NCBI GenBank assembly: GCA_944326615.1
Contig: CALVEO010000012.1
Coordinates: 1-39,987, forward strand
DNA length: 39,987 nt
Origin: Candidatus Gastranaerophilales bacterium
GTDB taxonomy: Bacteria > Cyanobacteriota > Vampirovibrionia > Gastranaerophilales > Gastranaerophilaceae
Direction: 5' to 3'
The translations under genes and the position numbers were made by a program. Below, one piece after another: positions 30,233 through 39,702 of this stretch (within the stretch, counting starts at the first letter, position 1; each line of letters starts with the position of its first letter). Under the pieces are notes generated by a model. It saw nothing but the letters and a program-made list of their open reading frames with translations. It was not told the origin of the DNA and made no database searches.

Positions 30233-30264
30233 AAATAAAGGGCTGCAATTGCGGCCCTTTATTT
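30233..30264 (+). terminator. Terminator of rplU-rpmA
   Basis: AAATAAAGGGC (30233-30243) pairs with GCCCTTTATTT (30254-30264); the loop holds a small GCAATTGC palindrome. It lacks a long T run beyond the stem but both arms are A/T ended, so it may serve both strands. Confidence 0.75.
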
Positions 30265-30335
30265 ATATTCAATAAATATTTTCATTCATTCGGAATGATA
30301 AAAGCTCATGCCAGACTGTTCCAGCACCGAAACAA

Positions 30336-31124
30336 TCAATATTTTATACTATCGTAATACTCGGTATAATTTGTTTTATCTTTACTAAAATATATTTCTG
30401 ATTTCTTAAAGCCGTCTTTATCAATCATACAAATAGCAACATCACCTACTGCATTGTCCTGAGTCCCATAATAGAATTCATACCTTTTTACCTCACCTGT
30501 TTTGGAATTAAATGCTGTGGTTTTATTAATCATACGTCCATTGTTATATTCAATATCTCTTGCAAATTGGCTTCCGTCCGCTTTCAATTTTTCTTCAAGG
30601 TCAAATGGAGAAGTTCCATAACTTACAATATCATCTTTATATGGAGAATTATCCCTGTCATATTCAAATGTTCTAAAATGAAACTCACCATCCGCACCGT
30701 ATGTTGTTTCAATATGTTTTAATCCTTTTGAAGCGTCGAGAGGGTATGAAAATTCCTGTATAGCCTCAAAATTTTCCTTTTTTGAGCCGTCTTTATCATA
30801 TCTGTAAATTTTTACCGGTCTGCCGTTTTCAAAAATTGTCAGCTTTGATGCTAATTCGTCTTTTTCTACTTCAAAATCCTTTCCTTCAACTTTCCCCTGC
30901 GCCGTTAAATCAGCTTTCAATTCATCTATACTTTTCTTTTCGGGCACTGTTTTTTGCGCAGGGGCAACAATTGCATAAGCCTTTGCGGCATCTGCGGTTT
31001 CTTTTTTTACAATATCAGGAGCTATTGTTGCTGTATTTGAGTTATTTTTGTTTTCAGCAGGAGTATTTACCTGAGATTTATAAGCGTAAAGTAAATTTGT
31101 ACTTACAGGGCTGATTTTATCCAT
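30336..31124 (-). CDS. Hypothetical protein with repeated beta-strand units
   Basis: 262 residues with no signal peptide or membrane helix. Residues 1-70 are low-complexity (Asn, Ala, Pro, Lys). From about 85 on there are repeated aromatic/charged strands of the form x-Y-x-x-D-G-(x)-K, such as KIYRYDKDGSKKENF, IETTYGADGEFHFRTFEYDR and EFYYGTQDNAVG. They resemble the strand repeats of YwqK/MORN-like or YD-repeat proteins only in a loose sense. I do not recognise the family. ATG 31124 is preceded by AAAGG at 7 bases. It is a single-gene unit facing the rpmA terminator. Confidence 0.55.
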   Translation of the reverse strand: MDKISPVSTNLLYAYKSQVNTPAENKNNSNTATIAPDIVKKETADAAKAYAIVAPAQKTVPEKKSIDELKADLTAQGKVEGKDFEVEKDELASKLTIFENGRPVKIYRYDKDGSKKENFEAIQEFSYPLDASKGLKHIETTYGADGEFHFRTFEYDRDNSPYKDDIVSYGTSPFDLEEKLKADGSQFARDIEYNNGRMINKTTAFNSKTGEVKRYEFYYGTQDNAVGDVAICMIDKDGFKKSEIYFSKDKTNYTEYYDSIKY

Positions 31125-31305
31125 ATAAAAACCTTTCTACACTAAAAATTCTTACATACTACTATAAAATTAAAACATAAGATAAATTGCATGAAAAAAT
31201 AAATAATGTTACAAAATATTTACAGATATCATCAAACATTAAAGATTTTAAAATTTTTACCCGATATAAAAATTGTAATCAAAAAAATAGTGGAGATAAT
31301 CAGAT

Positions 31306-31461
31306 ATGTTAAAAAAGATAGTATCACCTTCGTGTAATGTATGCGACAGTGTGGAATTTATATTAAGAGGAGCGAGAAAGCGCCGTCATTTGGCGTTAAT
31401 GTCCGCAAAAATGATTAATGCGGATGCAGGTATTCAGACACGACTGCATGCACTAAAGTAG
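31306..31461 (+). CDS. Small 51-residue protein with a CxxC motif
   Basis: ATG 31306 with GGAG ten bases upstream opens 51 codons: MLKKIVSPSCNVCDSVEFIL, then a basic helix (RGARKRRHLALMSAKMIN) and DAGIQTRLHALK. The CNVC pair could bind metal, and nine of the first 33 residues are Lys or Arg. The stop codon lies inside a hairpin GCACTA-AAG-TAGTGC (31450-31464), and a terminator follows at 31499. The nearby genes are a convergent HTH regulator and a divergent hypothetical protein. I do not know the family; the evidence is the ribosome-binding site, the intact frame and the terminator. Confidence 0.45.
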   Translation: MLKKIVSPSCNVCDSVEFILRGARKRRHLALMSAKMINADAGIQTRLHALK

Positions 31462-31498
31462 TGCTTATTGTTTAGAAAAGAAGAGAGTTTATATGCAA

Positions 31499-31528
31499 AA
31501 AGACCGGTTATATCCGGTCTTTATTTTT
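31499..31528. terminator. Bidirectional terminator
   Basis: AAAGACCGG (31499-31507), loop TTATAT, CCGGTCTTT (31514-31522), then ATTTTTA; the opposite side is A-rich. It lies between the small ORF and the 3' end of the convergent HTH gene. Confidence 0.85.
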
Positions 31529-31754
31529 AGTATAGATTATTGTTCCTCATGTCAACAAACTTTATTCTGTAACCCAATATTTGAGCAATTAATTTAACTT
31601 CCTTATACGATATGGTCTCATTTCTTAGTTTTTGAGACAGGCTCGCAAGAGAATAATTTTTATTTTTATATTTGCCGATTTGTTCTGCCAGTTCTTTAAG
31701 CGTCATATCTCTGTCATTTGTAAGATTTTTTATTTCATTTACTATTTTACTCAT
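31527..31754 (-). CDS. Small helix-turn-helix regulator (75 aa) divergent from a pilin gene
   Basis: The 75-residue protein is one HTH domain: DMTLKELAEQIGKYKNKNYS holds helices 1-2, SLASLSQKLRNETISYKEVK the recognition helix and its partner, and LIAQILGYRIKFVDM closes the fold. This is the short XRE-like type found next to many bacterial operons. The gene is divergent from the pilin at 31856, with 101 bp between, and the shared gap has two TTTAAATATA boxes. It may therefore control the pilin and itself. It has no ribosome-binding site; TATAAT (31766-31761) lies exactly 6 nt before its ATG. Confidence 0.75.
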   Translation of the reverse strand: MSKIVNEIKNLTNDRDMTLKELAEQIGKYKNKNYSLASLSQKLRNETISYKEVKLIAQILGYRIKFVDMRNNNLY

Positions 31755-31772
31755 TTAATAATTATAACGTTT

Positions 31773-31802
31773 TTTAAATATATTTACCCTTATTTAAATA
31801 TA
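31773..31802. promoter_or_regulatory. Direct repeat TTTAAATATA, operator candidate
   Basis: TTTAAATATA occurs at 31773-31782 and 31793-31802, 20 bp apart (two helical turns), just upstream of the pilin -35 box and just upstream of the HTH gene's -10 box. The spacing and the divergent regulator suggest binding by that regulator; the AT-rich setting means chance is possible. Confidence 0.4.
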
Positions 31803-31806
31803 TATA

Positions 31807-31835
31807 TTGACAAATCAATAAATATATTTAATAAT
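31807..31835 (+). promoter_or_regulatory. Promoter of the pilin gene at 31856
   Basis: TTGACA at 31807-31812, 17-bp spacer, AATAAT at 31830-31835. The transcript would start near 31842, just before the GGAGG ribosome-binding site. Confidence 0.65.
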
Positions 31836-31855
31836 AAAAATATGGAGGCTTTATT

Positions 31856-32548
31856 ATGAAAAAAGGATTTACACTTGCAGAAGTGCTTATCACATTGGGG
31901 ATTATAGGAGTAGTAGCTGCACTGACTCTGCCTGCACTTATTGCAAACCATAGGAAAAGCGTTATAGAGACAAGGCTTGCGAAATTTTACAGTATAATAA
32001 ATCAGGCTATTATAGCATCAGAAATAGAAAATGGAGATAAAATATATTGGGATCAACTATCTTCAGATAACAGCCAAGCAATAGATGATGAAGGAAAACC
32101 TGTAGCTATGGCATGGTATAATAAATATCTTGCAAAATATATTGATACACTAAAAGTAGAAGAAGATAACAATTATGAAGGAAAAATAAAAGTTTATTTT
32201 AAAGATGGGAGCCTGGTTTTAATTTCTGGAAGTAGCTGGATATTTTATCCGAAAGCACATGATTATGAAAAACTAGTTAATTCAAATGACCAAACTGACA
32301 GGAACCGCGAAGATTCCGGTATTAAATATTTTACATTTTCGTTTTATCCCTGGAACAAAAACAATAAATATCATTACGGGAAAGGGCTTGAACCTTATCT
32401 TAACAAATGGGACGGCACAGAAGAAACATTAAGAAATCACAATTCATATGGATGCAAAGAATCTGTAAGCAATGAAAGAGCTTACTGTACGGCGTTAATT
32501 CAGATGAACGGATGGAAAATTCCTAAAGATTACCCGTTAAGATTGTAG
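31856..32548 (+). CDS. Type IV pilin-like protein, intact
   Basis: A prepilin of 230 residues: MKKG, then FTLAEVLITLGIIGVVAALT with Glu at mature +5, then a helix (SVIETRLAKFYSIINQAIIA) and a head domain with two Cys in SYGCKESVSNERAYCTALIQ and a closing QMNGWKIPKDYPLRL. The prepilin peptidase would cut after Gly4. GGAGG lies 10 bases before the ATG. Unlike the two pilin genes with poly-G tracts it has a minimal leader and is in frame from a clear start. Its tail is close to that of the pilin at 21993-22879, so the two are paralogues. An HTH regulator is divergent. Pilin-like proteins of this type may be minor pilins, pseudopilins of a secretion or uptake system, or adhesins; the sequence does not decide. 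Confidence 0.9.
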   Translation: MKKGFTLAEVLITLGIIGVVAALTLPALIANHRKSVIETRLAKFYSIINQAIIASEIENGDKIYWDQLSSDNSQAIDDEGKPVAMAWYNKYLAKYIDTLKVEEDNNYEGKIKVYFKDGSLVLISGSSWIFYPKAHDYEKLVNSNDQTDRNREDSGIKYFTFSFYPWNKNNKYHYGKGLEPYLNKWDGTEETLRNHNSYGCKESVSNERAYCTALIQMNGWKIPKDYPLRL

Positions 32549-33580
32549 TTATGGTTTTATAAGAAATTTTATTGCTTTACCTTCGATGTGCTGATTCATA
32601 GCCCATTCTACTTTTTCAAGAGGCAGAGTATCAGTAATAAGCTTCTCCACTTCAACATCACCGGATGCTATATAATCTAACGCCATCCTAAAATATTTTG
32701 GCGTATGATGAAAAACGCTCATAAGCTTAATATCACCATAATGCATTTTTGTAGTATCAAAAGTTACGGTAGAACCTGATTTACATCCTCCAAAAAAGTG
32801 AACCGTACCGCCGGGACGTACGCAAGAGAATATTCTCTCCCAAATTTCAGGCAACCCGACACATTCAACAGCGACATCCAAACCTTTATGTTCATCCGTA
32901 TATTCTCTGAATATTTTTTCAGGATTTTGATATTTTGTTAAATCAACAATTTCATCAGCATGAGCAAATTCTTCTGCCGCTTTCAATTTTATCGGATTTC
33001 TGCCAGCCACTATTACTTTTGCCCCCTTTAGTTTTGCAAGACGAGCAAACATCAACCCTATAGGTCCAATTCCGATAATTCCTACAGTTTGTCCGGGTTT
33101 AATTCCTGTTCTTTCAACACCATGGACAACATTTGCTAGAGGTTCGCAAAAAGCAGCCTTATCAAAACTTAAATTATCAGGAAGAATAAGCATATTTTTC
33201 TTAACTATACGTGCCGGAACAGTGATATACTCAGCGTAAGCTCCGTTTAGCAGATCAAGATTTTCACATAAATTATACTCTTCTCTTTTACAGTAGAAAC
33301 AATGTCCGCAGGGGGCAGAATTTGCCGCAACAACTCTATCGCCGGCTTTAAAATTTTCAACGCCCCTGCCAACCCTTTCAACAATTCCGGCAAATTCATG
33401 CCCGAAGCCCGACGGAATTGATTTTATAAGAACAGGATGACCGCGTCTGTAAGTCTTTACATCAGTACCGCAGGTTAAAGCTGATATAACTTTTACTACA
33501 ACTTCACCTTCCTCAGGCGGTTTGACCATAACTTCTTCTAATTTTATATTCTGCGGTCCATAGTATTGAATTGCTCTCAT
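32549..33580 (-). CDS. Zinc-dependent medium-chain alcohol/polyol dehydrogenase
   Basis: 343 residues of the MDR superfamily. Catalytic zinc ligands are seen as Cys37 (ALTCGTD) and His61-Glu62 (GFGHEFAG); the structural zinc lobe is Cys91, 94, 97 and 105 (CGHCFYCKREEYNLC). The NAD(P) Rossmann motif is VGIIGIGPIGLMFARLAKLKG (about 165-185). The substrate is probably a sugar alcohol or secondary alcohol, as in sorbitol or threonine dehydrogenases; the sequence does not settle it. It follows the second dehydrogenase gene by 27 bp on the same strand, with no close similarity beyond the family. It abuts the convergent pilin gene. Confidence 0.88.
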   Translation of the reverse strand: MRAIQYYGPQNIKLEEVMVKPPEEGEVVVKVISALTCGTDVKTYRRGHPVLIKSIPSGFGHEFAGIVERVGRGVENFKAGDRVVAANSAPCGHCFYCKREEYNLCENLDLLNGAYAEYITVPARIVKKNMLILPDNLSFDKAAFCEPLANVVHGVERTGIKPGQTVGIIGIGPIGLMFARLAKLKGAKVIVAGRNPIKLKAAEEFAHADEIVDLTKYQNPEKIFREYTDEHKGLDVAVECVGLPEIWERIFSCVRPGGTVHFFGGCKSGSTVTFDTTKMHYGDIKLMSVFHHTPKYFRMALDYIASGDVEVEKLITDTLPLEKVEWAMNQHIEGKAIKFLIKP

Positions 33581-33607
33581 AATTTTTTCGCATCACCCTT
33601 CACTTTT

Positions 33608-34600
33608 TCACTCATCATTTTTTACTTTTATATAAGCTTTCATTATGTTGTTAGACATTGTGTCATCAAATGCTTTTTGAATATCATCAAATTTGTATTC
33701 AGTCGAAATGCCTTTAACTACAACTTTACCACTTTTCAACAATTCAAGAGAATCTTTCAAATCTTCAGGCGATGGAGAATAACTTCCTAGAACTGTCAAT
33801 TCTCTGTAATAAATTTCATTATTTGGATAAGAAGTTTCATCATGCGGAGTGCTTGAAAATACCAGAATTTTACCGCCGCTTCTAACATATTTCAAAGCTG
33901 TATCTATTGCTTTATCAGCACCTGAAGTCATAAAAATACAATCAGCCTTATAATCATCAGCCAATTTACGAACATCAAAAGCTTTTATACCAAAAGATTT
34001 TAAAAATTCAATTCTTTCAGCTATAAGATCGCACCCGGTAACATTATAGCCATATGCTCTCAATGCCTGGGAAGCCAAAATGCCGATTGACCCTAAACCA
34101 ACCACAAGCACATTATCATCTTCTAACAGATTTGAACGCTTTATAGCTCTGACAATACAACCCAGAGGTTCATAAAAAGAAGCCTCAACATCTGTCAAAT
34201 TTTCAGATTTTAAATGCGCAACATTTTGAAGATGTTCTTCACTCAGATATACATATTCGGAAAATCCGCCAGGGTATATGTTTGTAGACTTAAAATGTTC
34301 ACACATAGAAACATTGCCATGCCGGCAGTAAACACAATTTCCGCATGGAATATGATGTGATGTAACAATTACATCGCCTCTTTTAAATGAAGTTTGCGAA
34401 TTTATATCAACAATTTCAGCAACAATTTCATGCCCTAAAACAGTGCCGTTTTTTGCAATTTTATGAATAAATTTCACAATATCAGAACCGCACAGCCCGC
34501 AGCCCAAAACTTTTACAATTGCACCCTTTCTTCCATCTAACTTTATATTTTCAGCATTTTTAAGAACAATTTTATTATTATCAATAACTGCTGTTTTCAT
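33608..34600 (-). CDS. Zinc-dependent medium-chain dehydrogenase, first of a pair
   Basis: 330 residues. Catalytic zinc: Cys37 (GLCGSD) and His57-Glu58 (LGHEIV). Structural zinc: Cys86, 89, 92, 100 (CGNCVYCRHGNVSMC). Cofactor site VLVVGLGSIGILASQALRAY at about 160-180. PGGFSEYVYL is the usual substrate-loop region of sorbitol-type enzymes. The start at 34600 (MKTAVIDNN) has GCGAGGCGAAT before it; the GTG at 34615 would place the ribosome-binding site inside the gene. Two different MDR enzymes in one operon suggest successive or alternative oxidation of related alcohols. The divergent gene at 34668 starts 67 bp away. Confidence 0.87.
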   Translation of the reverse strand: MKTAVIDNNKIVLKNAENIKLDGRKGAIVKVLGCGLCGSDIVKFIHKIAKNGTVLGHEIVAEIVDINSQTSFKRGDVIVTSHHIPCGNCVYCRHGNVSMCEHFKSTNIYPGGFSEYVYLSEEHLQNVAHLKSENLTDVEASFYEPLGCIVRAIKRSNLLEDDNVLVVGLGSIGILASQALRAYGYNVTGCDLIAERIEFLKSFGIKAFDVRKLADDYKADCIFMTSGADKAIDTALKYVRSGGKILVFSSTPHDETSYPNNEIYYRELTVLGSYSPSPEDLKDSLELLKSGKVVVKGISTEYKFDDIQKAFDDTMSNNIMKAYIKVKNDE

Positions 34601-34632
34601 ATTCGCCTCGCACAAAAAATTTTATCACAAAC

Positions 34633-34661
34633 TTGAAAAGATAAAAAATAAATTATATAAT
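34633..34661 (+). promoter_or_regulatory. Promoter of the gene at 34668, leaderless geometry
   Basis: TTGAAA at 34633-34638, 17-bp spacer, TATAAT at 34656-34661, then 6 nt and ATG at 34668. This is the clearest of the leaderless promoters. Confidence 0.7.
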
Positions 34662-34667
34662 ATGTAT

Positions 34668-35653
34668 ATGACAGTCATAAGAAGATTAAATTGTTTTGAT
34701 GCTCCTAAAATAAAAAAAATGATTTCCTATCTGACAGATGAGGATGGTGAAAAATTTTCACGAGCTTTATCAAAAGATGCGCTGCTTGTTTTACATAACT
34801 TATTGCCTTTGAAATATAAATTTTTGCCGGCATCATATATTTTACTTGAACAGAAAGAAATTCTTGGACTTGTAACAGTAATTCCGACAAGAGGCAATCC
34901 TTACAAAATCAATATTTCGAGGCTGATTTTTCAGAAGAATATGTATGATGTAGGCAAACGGCTAGTTGAATTTGTAATAGCAAGATTAGGGGCAAAGGGA
35001 GCTACATCATTTATTGTTACGGTTGACCAGTGCCATGATGAACTGCTTAATCTTTTTATGCATGGATGCGGCTTCAGGCAGTGCAGTTATGAAAATTTAT
35101 GGAAACTTGATAACTTTAAACCTACAACAGATGTTAAGGCAAATTTCAGATACTGCCAGAATTCCGATGCAAAACAGGTCGCACACCTTTATAACAACGA
35201 ATTAAATAATTTATACAAACCATCGCTTGAAAGAATTCCTGATGAATACAAAGACCCTGTATTTGCAGGACTGACAAACTTTTATAAAAACAGATATGTT
35301 CTTGAAGAGCCATCCACACATCGTATTATCGCGTATCTTTCAATAACTACAAGTGATAATCTTAATTTTATAATAGATATGTCGTTAAATGACGGATATG
35401 ATGTACCTTATGACGAGATATTGAATTTTGCCCTATCTGAAATTGCCAGAAGAAAAACAACATTCTATGCATTTTTAAAACACAGACAATATACAAAAAA
35501 TGCAGATATTTTAGAAAAATATCTGCACGAAAGAAATTTAAACTGTATACAAACACAATGTGTTCTGGTCAAAGATTTTTACAAACAAATACGCCAGACT
35601 GAAAATGTTTTGCAAATTTTCCAATTTGGTGAAGGCAGCATTTTTTCTTCTAA

Positions 35654-35657
<4 letters not shown>
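34668..35657 (+). CDS. GNAT-like acetyltransferase, apparently two domains
   Basis: 329 residues beginning MTVIRRLNCFDAPKIKKMIS. The first half has a strand-helix order typical of GNAT enzymes: YILLEQKEILGLVTVIPTRG (strands 3-4), then VGKRLVEFVIARLGAKGATS (CoA-type helix), then LFMHGCGFRQCSYENLW, the G-F-x-x-x motif end. A second similar half starts at about residue 160 (FRYCQNSDAKQVAHLYNNEL) and ends with EIARRKTTFYAFLKHRQYTK. The CoA loop R/Q-x-x-G-x-G/A is weak, so activity or substrate are uncertain. I start at 34668 rather than the ATG at 34662, which lies before the predicted start of transcription. No ribosome-binding site. It overlaps by 4 bp the convergent gene at 35654. Confidence 0.65.
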
Positions 35658-37416
<1,759 letters not shown>

Positions 37417-37509
37417 AGGTTAGGAGGGTAAGAAGATAGGAAGGTAGGCTAATATAAATAAGGCTACACCTGTTATTTTTACCTTTAATACTTCAAAACG
37501 GAGTAAAAA
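37417..37509 (+). repeat. Short gap with a purine-rich repeat
   Basis: GGTTAGGAGGGTAAGAAGAT then AGGAAGGTAGG (about 37420-37450) is a degenerate copy of the element also seen at 39760-39791 and inside the pilin leader at 22774-22803. A TTCAAAACGGAGTAAAAA ribosome-binding region for the next gene follows. Confidence 0.55.
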
Positions 37510-38352
37510 ATGTACAGTACAGATACAGATTATGAAATAGTAGTATTTTCAATAGGCGATACAAAAGCAGGAACAAAAATGGGCAAACTCCAGTTGAAAA
37601 ACCTTGAAGACGGCTCTATTTTAAACTGTATTCTCTGGGAAGAAACACTGAACCGATTTGACAGCAAAGTTTTCAGAACCGGAAATATAGTGAGAATTGT
37701 ATCGGCTTCATTCAACGAAAGATACAACAATTGCCTCGTTTCAGCTCTTTCTGTAGTGAAAGAAGCAAAAATGGGGCTTGATGAACAGGAAAGAGAAAAA
37801 GTTTACTCTGAACTGGTTTCGTATTTTGATAAAATTCAAAATGAAAAATTAAATCAATTCTTAGTGAGATTTTTCACCGAACACAAAGACAAGATTAAAG
37901 TTATGCCTGCCGCAAAACTTATGCACCACAACTATATAGGCGGGCTTATGATTCATATTCTCGAATGTCTGAAATACGCAGAAGTTAATATGGATTTATC
38001 TGAATATAATTTTAACCGCGATAACATACTTGCAGCCTGCATTTTACACGACATTGGGAAAATTTTTGAATACACCGTTGATTTAGAAACAGGTCTGATA
38101 GATTACGATGAAAACTTTAGAAAAGAATGGCTCACACATTCACAATATGGATTTTCATTGTGCATGATGAACGGATTTAAAGAAATTGCAAAAATGATAG
38201 CAGCCCACCATGGCAGAAGTGACTGGGGTGCAATTATTGACCTTGACCAGAAAGATCTTGAGCCGGAATTATATTTTATACATCTTGTTGATAATCTTTC
38301 AGCAAAATTCGGCAAAATTAATGTTCACATTTTAGAAAAAAAAGGGGTATAA
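37510..38352 (+). CDS. YhaM-like 3'-5' exoribonuclease (OB fold plus HD domain)
   Basis: 280 residues. The N-terminal 85 form an OB-type nucleic acid-binding fold (DTKAGTKMGKLQLKNLEDGS, ILWEETLNRF). The rest is an HD-superfamily domain: MHHNYIGGLMIHILECLKYA (about 138-157), AACILHDIGKIFEY (174-187) with the HD pair, HSQYGFSLC, AHHGRSDWGA and FIHLVDNLSAKFG. This is the layout of YhaM/CbfI, Mn-dependent 3'-5' exoribonucleases; length is a little short of the usual 310. ATG 37510 follows ACGGAGTAAAAA. Its stop is 4 bases before the TTG start of the first kinase gene, so the three genes to 39702 form one unit. Confidence 0.88.
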   Translation: MYSTDTDYEIVVFSIGDTKAGTKMGKLQLKNLEDGSILNCILWEETLNRFDSKVFRTGNIVRIVSASFNERYNNCLVSALSVVKEAKMGLDEQEREKVYSELVSYFDKIQNEKLNQFLVRFFTEHKDKIKVMPAAKLMHHNYIGGLMIHILECLKYAEVNMDLSEYNFNRDNILAACILHDIGKIFEYTVDLETGLIDYDENFRKEWLTHSQYGFSLCMMNGFKEIAKMIAAHHGRSDWGAIIDLDQKDLEPELYFIHLVDNLSAKFGKINVHILEKKGV

Positions 38353-38356
38353 AACT

Positions 38357-39031
38357 TTGTCAAAACTGACTGAAAAACATGATTATAAGGGAACGCTTGT
38401 ATGTGTAGAAGGGATAGACGGTTCAGGTAAATCCACACAGCTTGCACTGTTACGCGACTGGCTAAAATCAAGCGGACATGATGTAATTTTTACTGAATGG
38501 AATTCATCAGAATTAATCAGCCAGACAACCAAGCTTGCAAAGAAAAAAAATATGCTTTCTCCGCGCACATTTTCACTATTACATGCCGTTGATTTTGCAG
38601 ACAGATTTAAACAGGTTATCGATCCGGCTCTAAAAGCAGGATTTATAGTCCTTGCAGATAGATACGCATATACTGCTTTTGCAAGAGATGTTGCAAGAGG
38701 AGTTGATCCAAACTGGGTAAGAAGCGTATATAGCTTTGCGATAAAACCGGATCTTGCTGTATATTTTGATATTGATCCTAAACATTCAATGGAAAGAATA
38801 TGTGCAAACCGCGCACCAAAATTCTATGAAGCCGGTATGGATTTAAAATTAAGCAACGACCCTTATGAAAGTTATATGATTTTTCAGGGAAGAGTAATCA
38901 GAGAATATCAAAAAATGGTTGAAGAATTCGGACTATTAAGACTTGATGCAATGGATTCAATACATTCAAAACAGGTTACAATAAGAAAAATGCTTGAAGA
39001 AGTCCTGAAAGCAAAAGGAGTAAGTTTATAA
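38357..39031 (+). CDS. Thymidylate kinase-like protein, first of a tandem pair
   Basis: 224 residues with the thymidylate kinase P-loop VEGIDGSGKSTQ (17-28) and a DRY motif at 101-103 (LADRYAYTAFARD), then PDLAVYFDIDPKHSMERI. Canonical thymidylate kinases have R-E-P-G-G after the first strand and D-R-x-x-x-S-x-x-A-Y-Q; here the corresponding regions are FTEWNSSELI and DRYAYTAFARD. The nucleotide specificity may therefore differ from dTMP. It starts at TTG 38357, with AAAGGGG about ten bases upstream and the previous stop 4 bases away. The second kinase gene follows with a one-base overlap. About 45 percent identity between the two by eye. Confidence 0.8.
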   Translation: MSKLTEKHDYKGTLVCVEGIDGSGKSTQLALLRDWLKSSGHDVIFTEWNSSELISQTTKLAKKKNMLSPRTFSLLHAVDFADRFKQVIDPALKAGFIVLADRYAYTAFARDVARGVDPNWVRSVYSFAIKPDLAVYFDIDPKHSMERICANRAPKFYEAGMDLKLSNDPYESYMIFQGRVIREYQKMVEEFGLLRLDAMDSIHSKQVTIRKMLEEVLKAKGVSL

Positions 39032-39702
39032 TGGCACAATTCAAAACAAAACATGGATATGAAGGATTGCTTGTTGTTATAGAAGGGACGGACGGTTCCG
39101 GCAAATCCACACAGCTTGAACTTCTAAAAAAATCAATTCAGGCAAAATCATACGGTGTAATAGTTTCTGAGTGGAAAACATCCCGTCTTATCGCAGGGGT
39201 CATAGATGATGCAAAAGAACGAAATCTGCTAAATGCAACAACATACAGTCTTTTATATGCCGCAGACTTTGCAGACAGACTAGAAAACCAAATTATTCCT
39301 GCACTAAAATCAGGTTTTATCGTACTTCTTGACAGGTATTATTATACAGCACTTGCAAGAGATGTGGTCAGAGGCCAAAATATTGAATGGGTAAAAAATC
39401 TTTACGATTACGCTCCTGAGCCGGATTTGATATTCTATCTTGATATGCCTGTTGATGTTTTGTTGAAAAGAATTATAGGGACAACAGGCCTGAATTACTA
39501 TGAAAGCGGTCGTGATGTCGGATTTTCAACAGACTTTTACAAAAGCTTTGAAATTTATCAGAACAAATGCCTTGAACAGTATGAAAAAATGAAATCTGAA
39601 TATAATTTTATAAGCATTGACGGCACAAAAACTATTGATGAAATTCACGCAATTATGAATAAAGAAGTTCAAAAAATTCTGGATTCAGGAGTTTTGTATT
39701 AG
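39031..39702 (+). CDS. Thymidylate kinase-like protein, second of a tandem pair
   Basis: 223 residues, P-loop IEGTDGSGKSTQLELL (17-32), DRY at the same residues 101-103 (LLDRYYYTALARD), then PDLIFYLDMPVDVLLKRIIG. Like its neighbour it has SEWKTSRLI where dTMP kinases have R-E-P-G, and A-R-D instead of A-Y-Q. The residues shared by both copies and differing from classical Tmk argue for a common, changed specificity or a heterodimer. ATG 39031 shares its A with the TAA of the first gene, so translation is coupled, with GCAAAAGGAG just upstream. No further gene of the unit follows; the rest of the window is repeat-rich. Confidence 0.8.
   Translation: MAQFKTKHGYEGLLVVIEGTDGSGKSTQLELLKKSIQAKSYGVIVSEWKTSRLIAGVIDDAKERNLLNATTYSLLYAADFADRLENQIIPALKSGFIVLLDRYYYTALARDVVRGQNIEWVKNLYDYAPEPDLIFYLDMPVDVLLKRIIGTTGLNYYESGRDVGFSTDFYKSFEIYQNKCLEQYEKMKSEYNFISIDGTKTIDEIHAIMNKEVQKILDSGVLY

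Noticed and set aside
34662-34667. ATG 34662 as start of the GNAT-like gene
   Set aside because: It directly follows the -10 box and so lies upstream of the expected first transcribed base; ATG 34668 fits the leaderless spacing.
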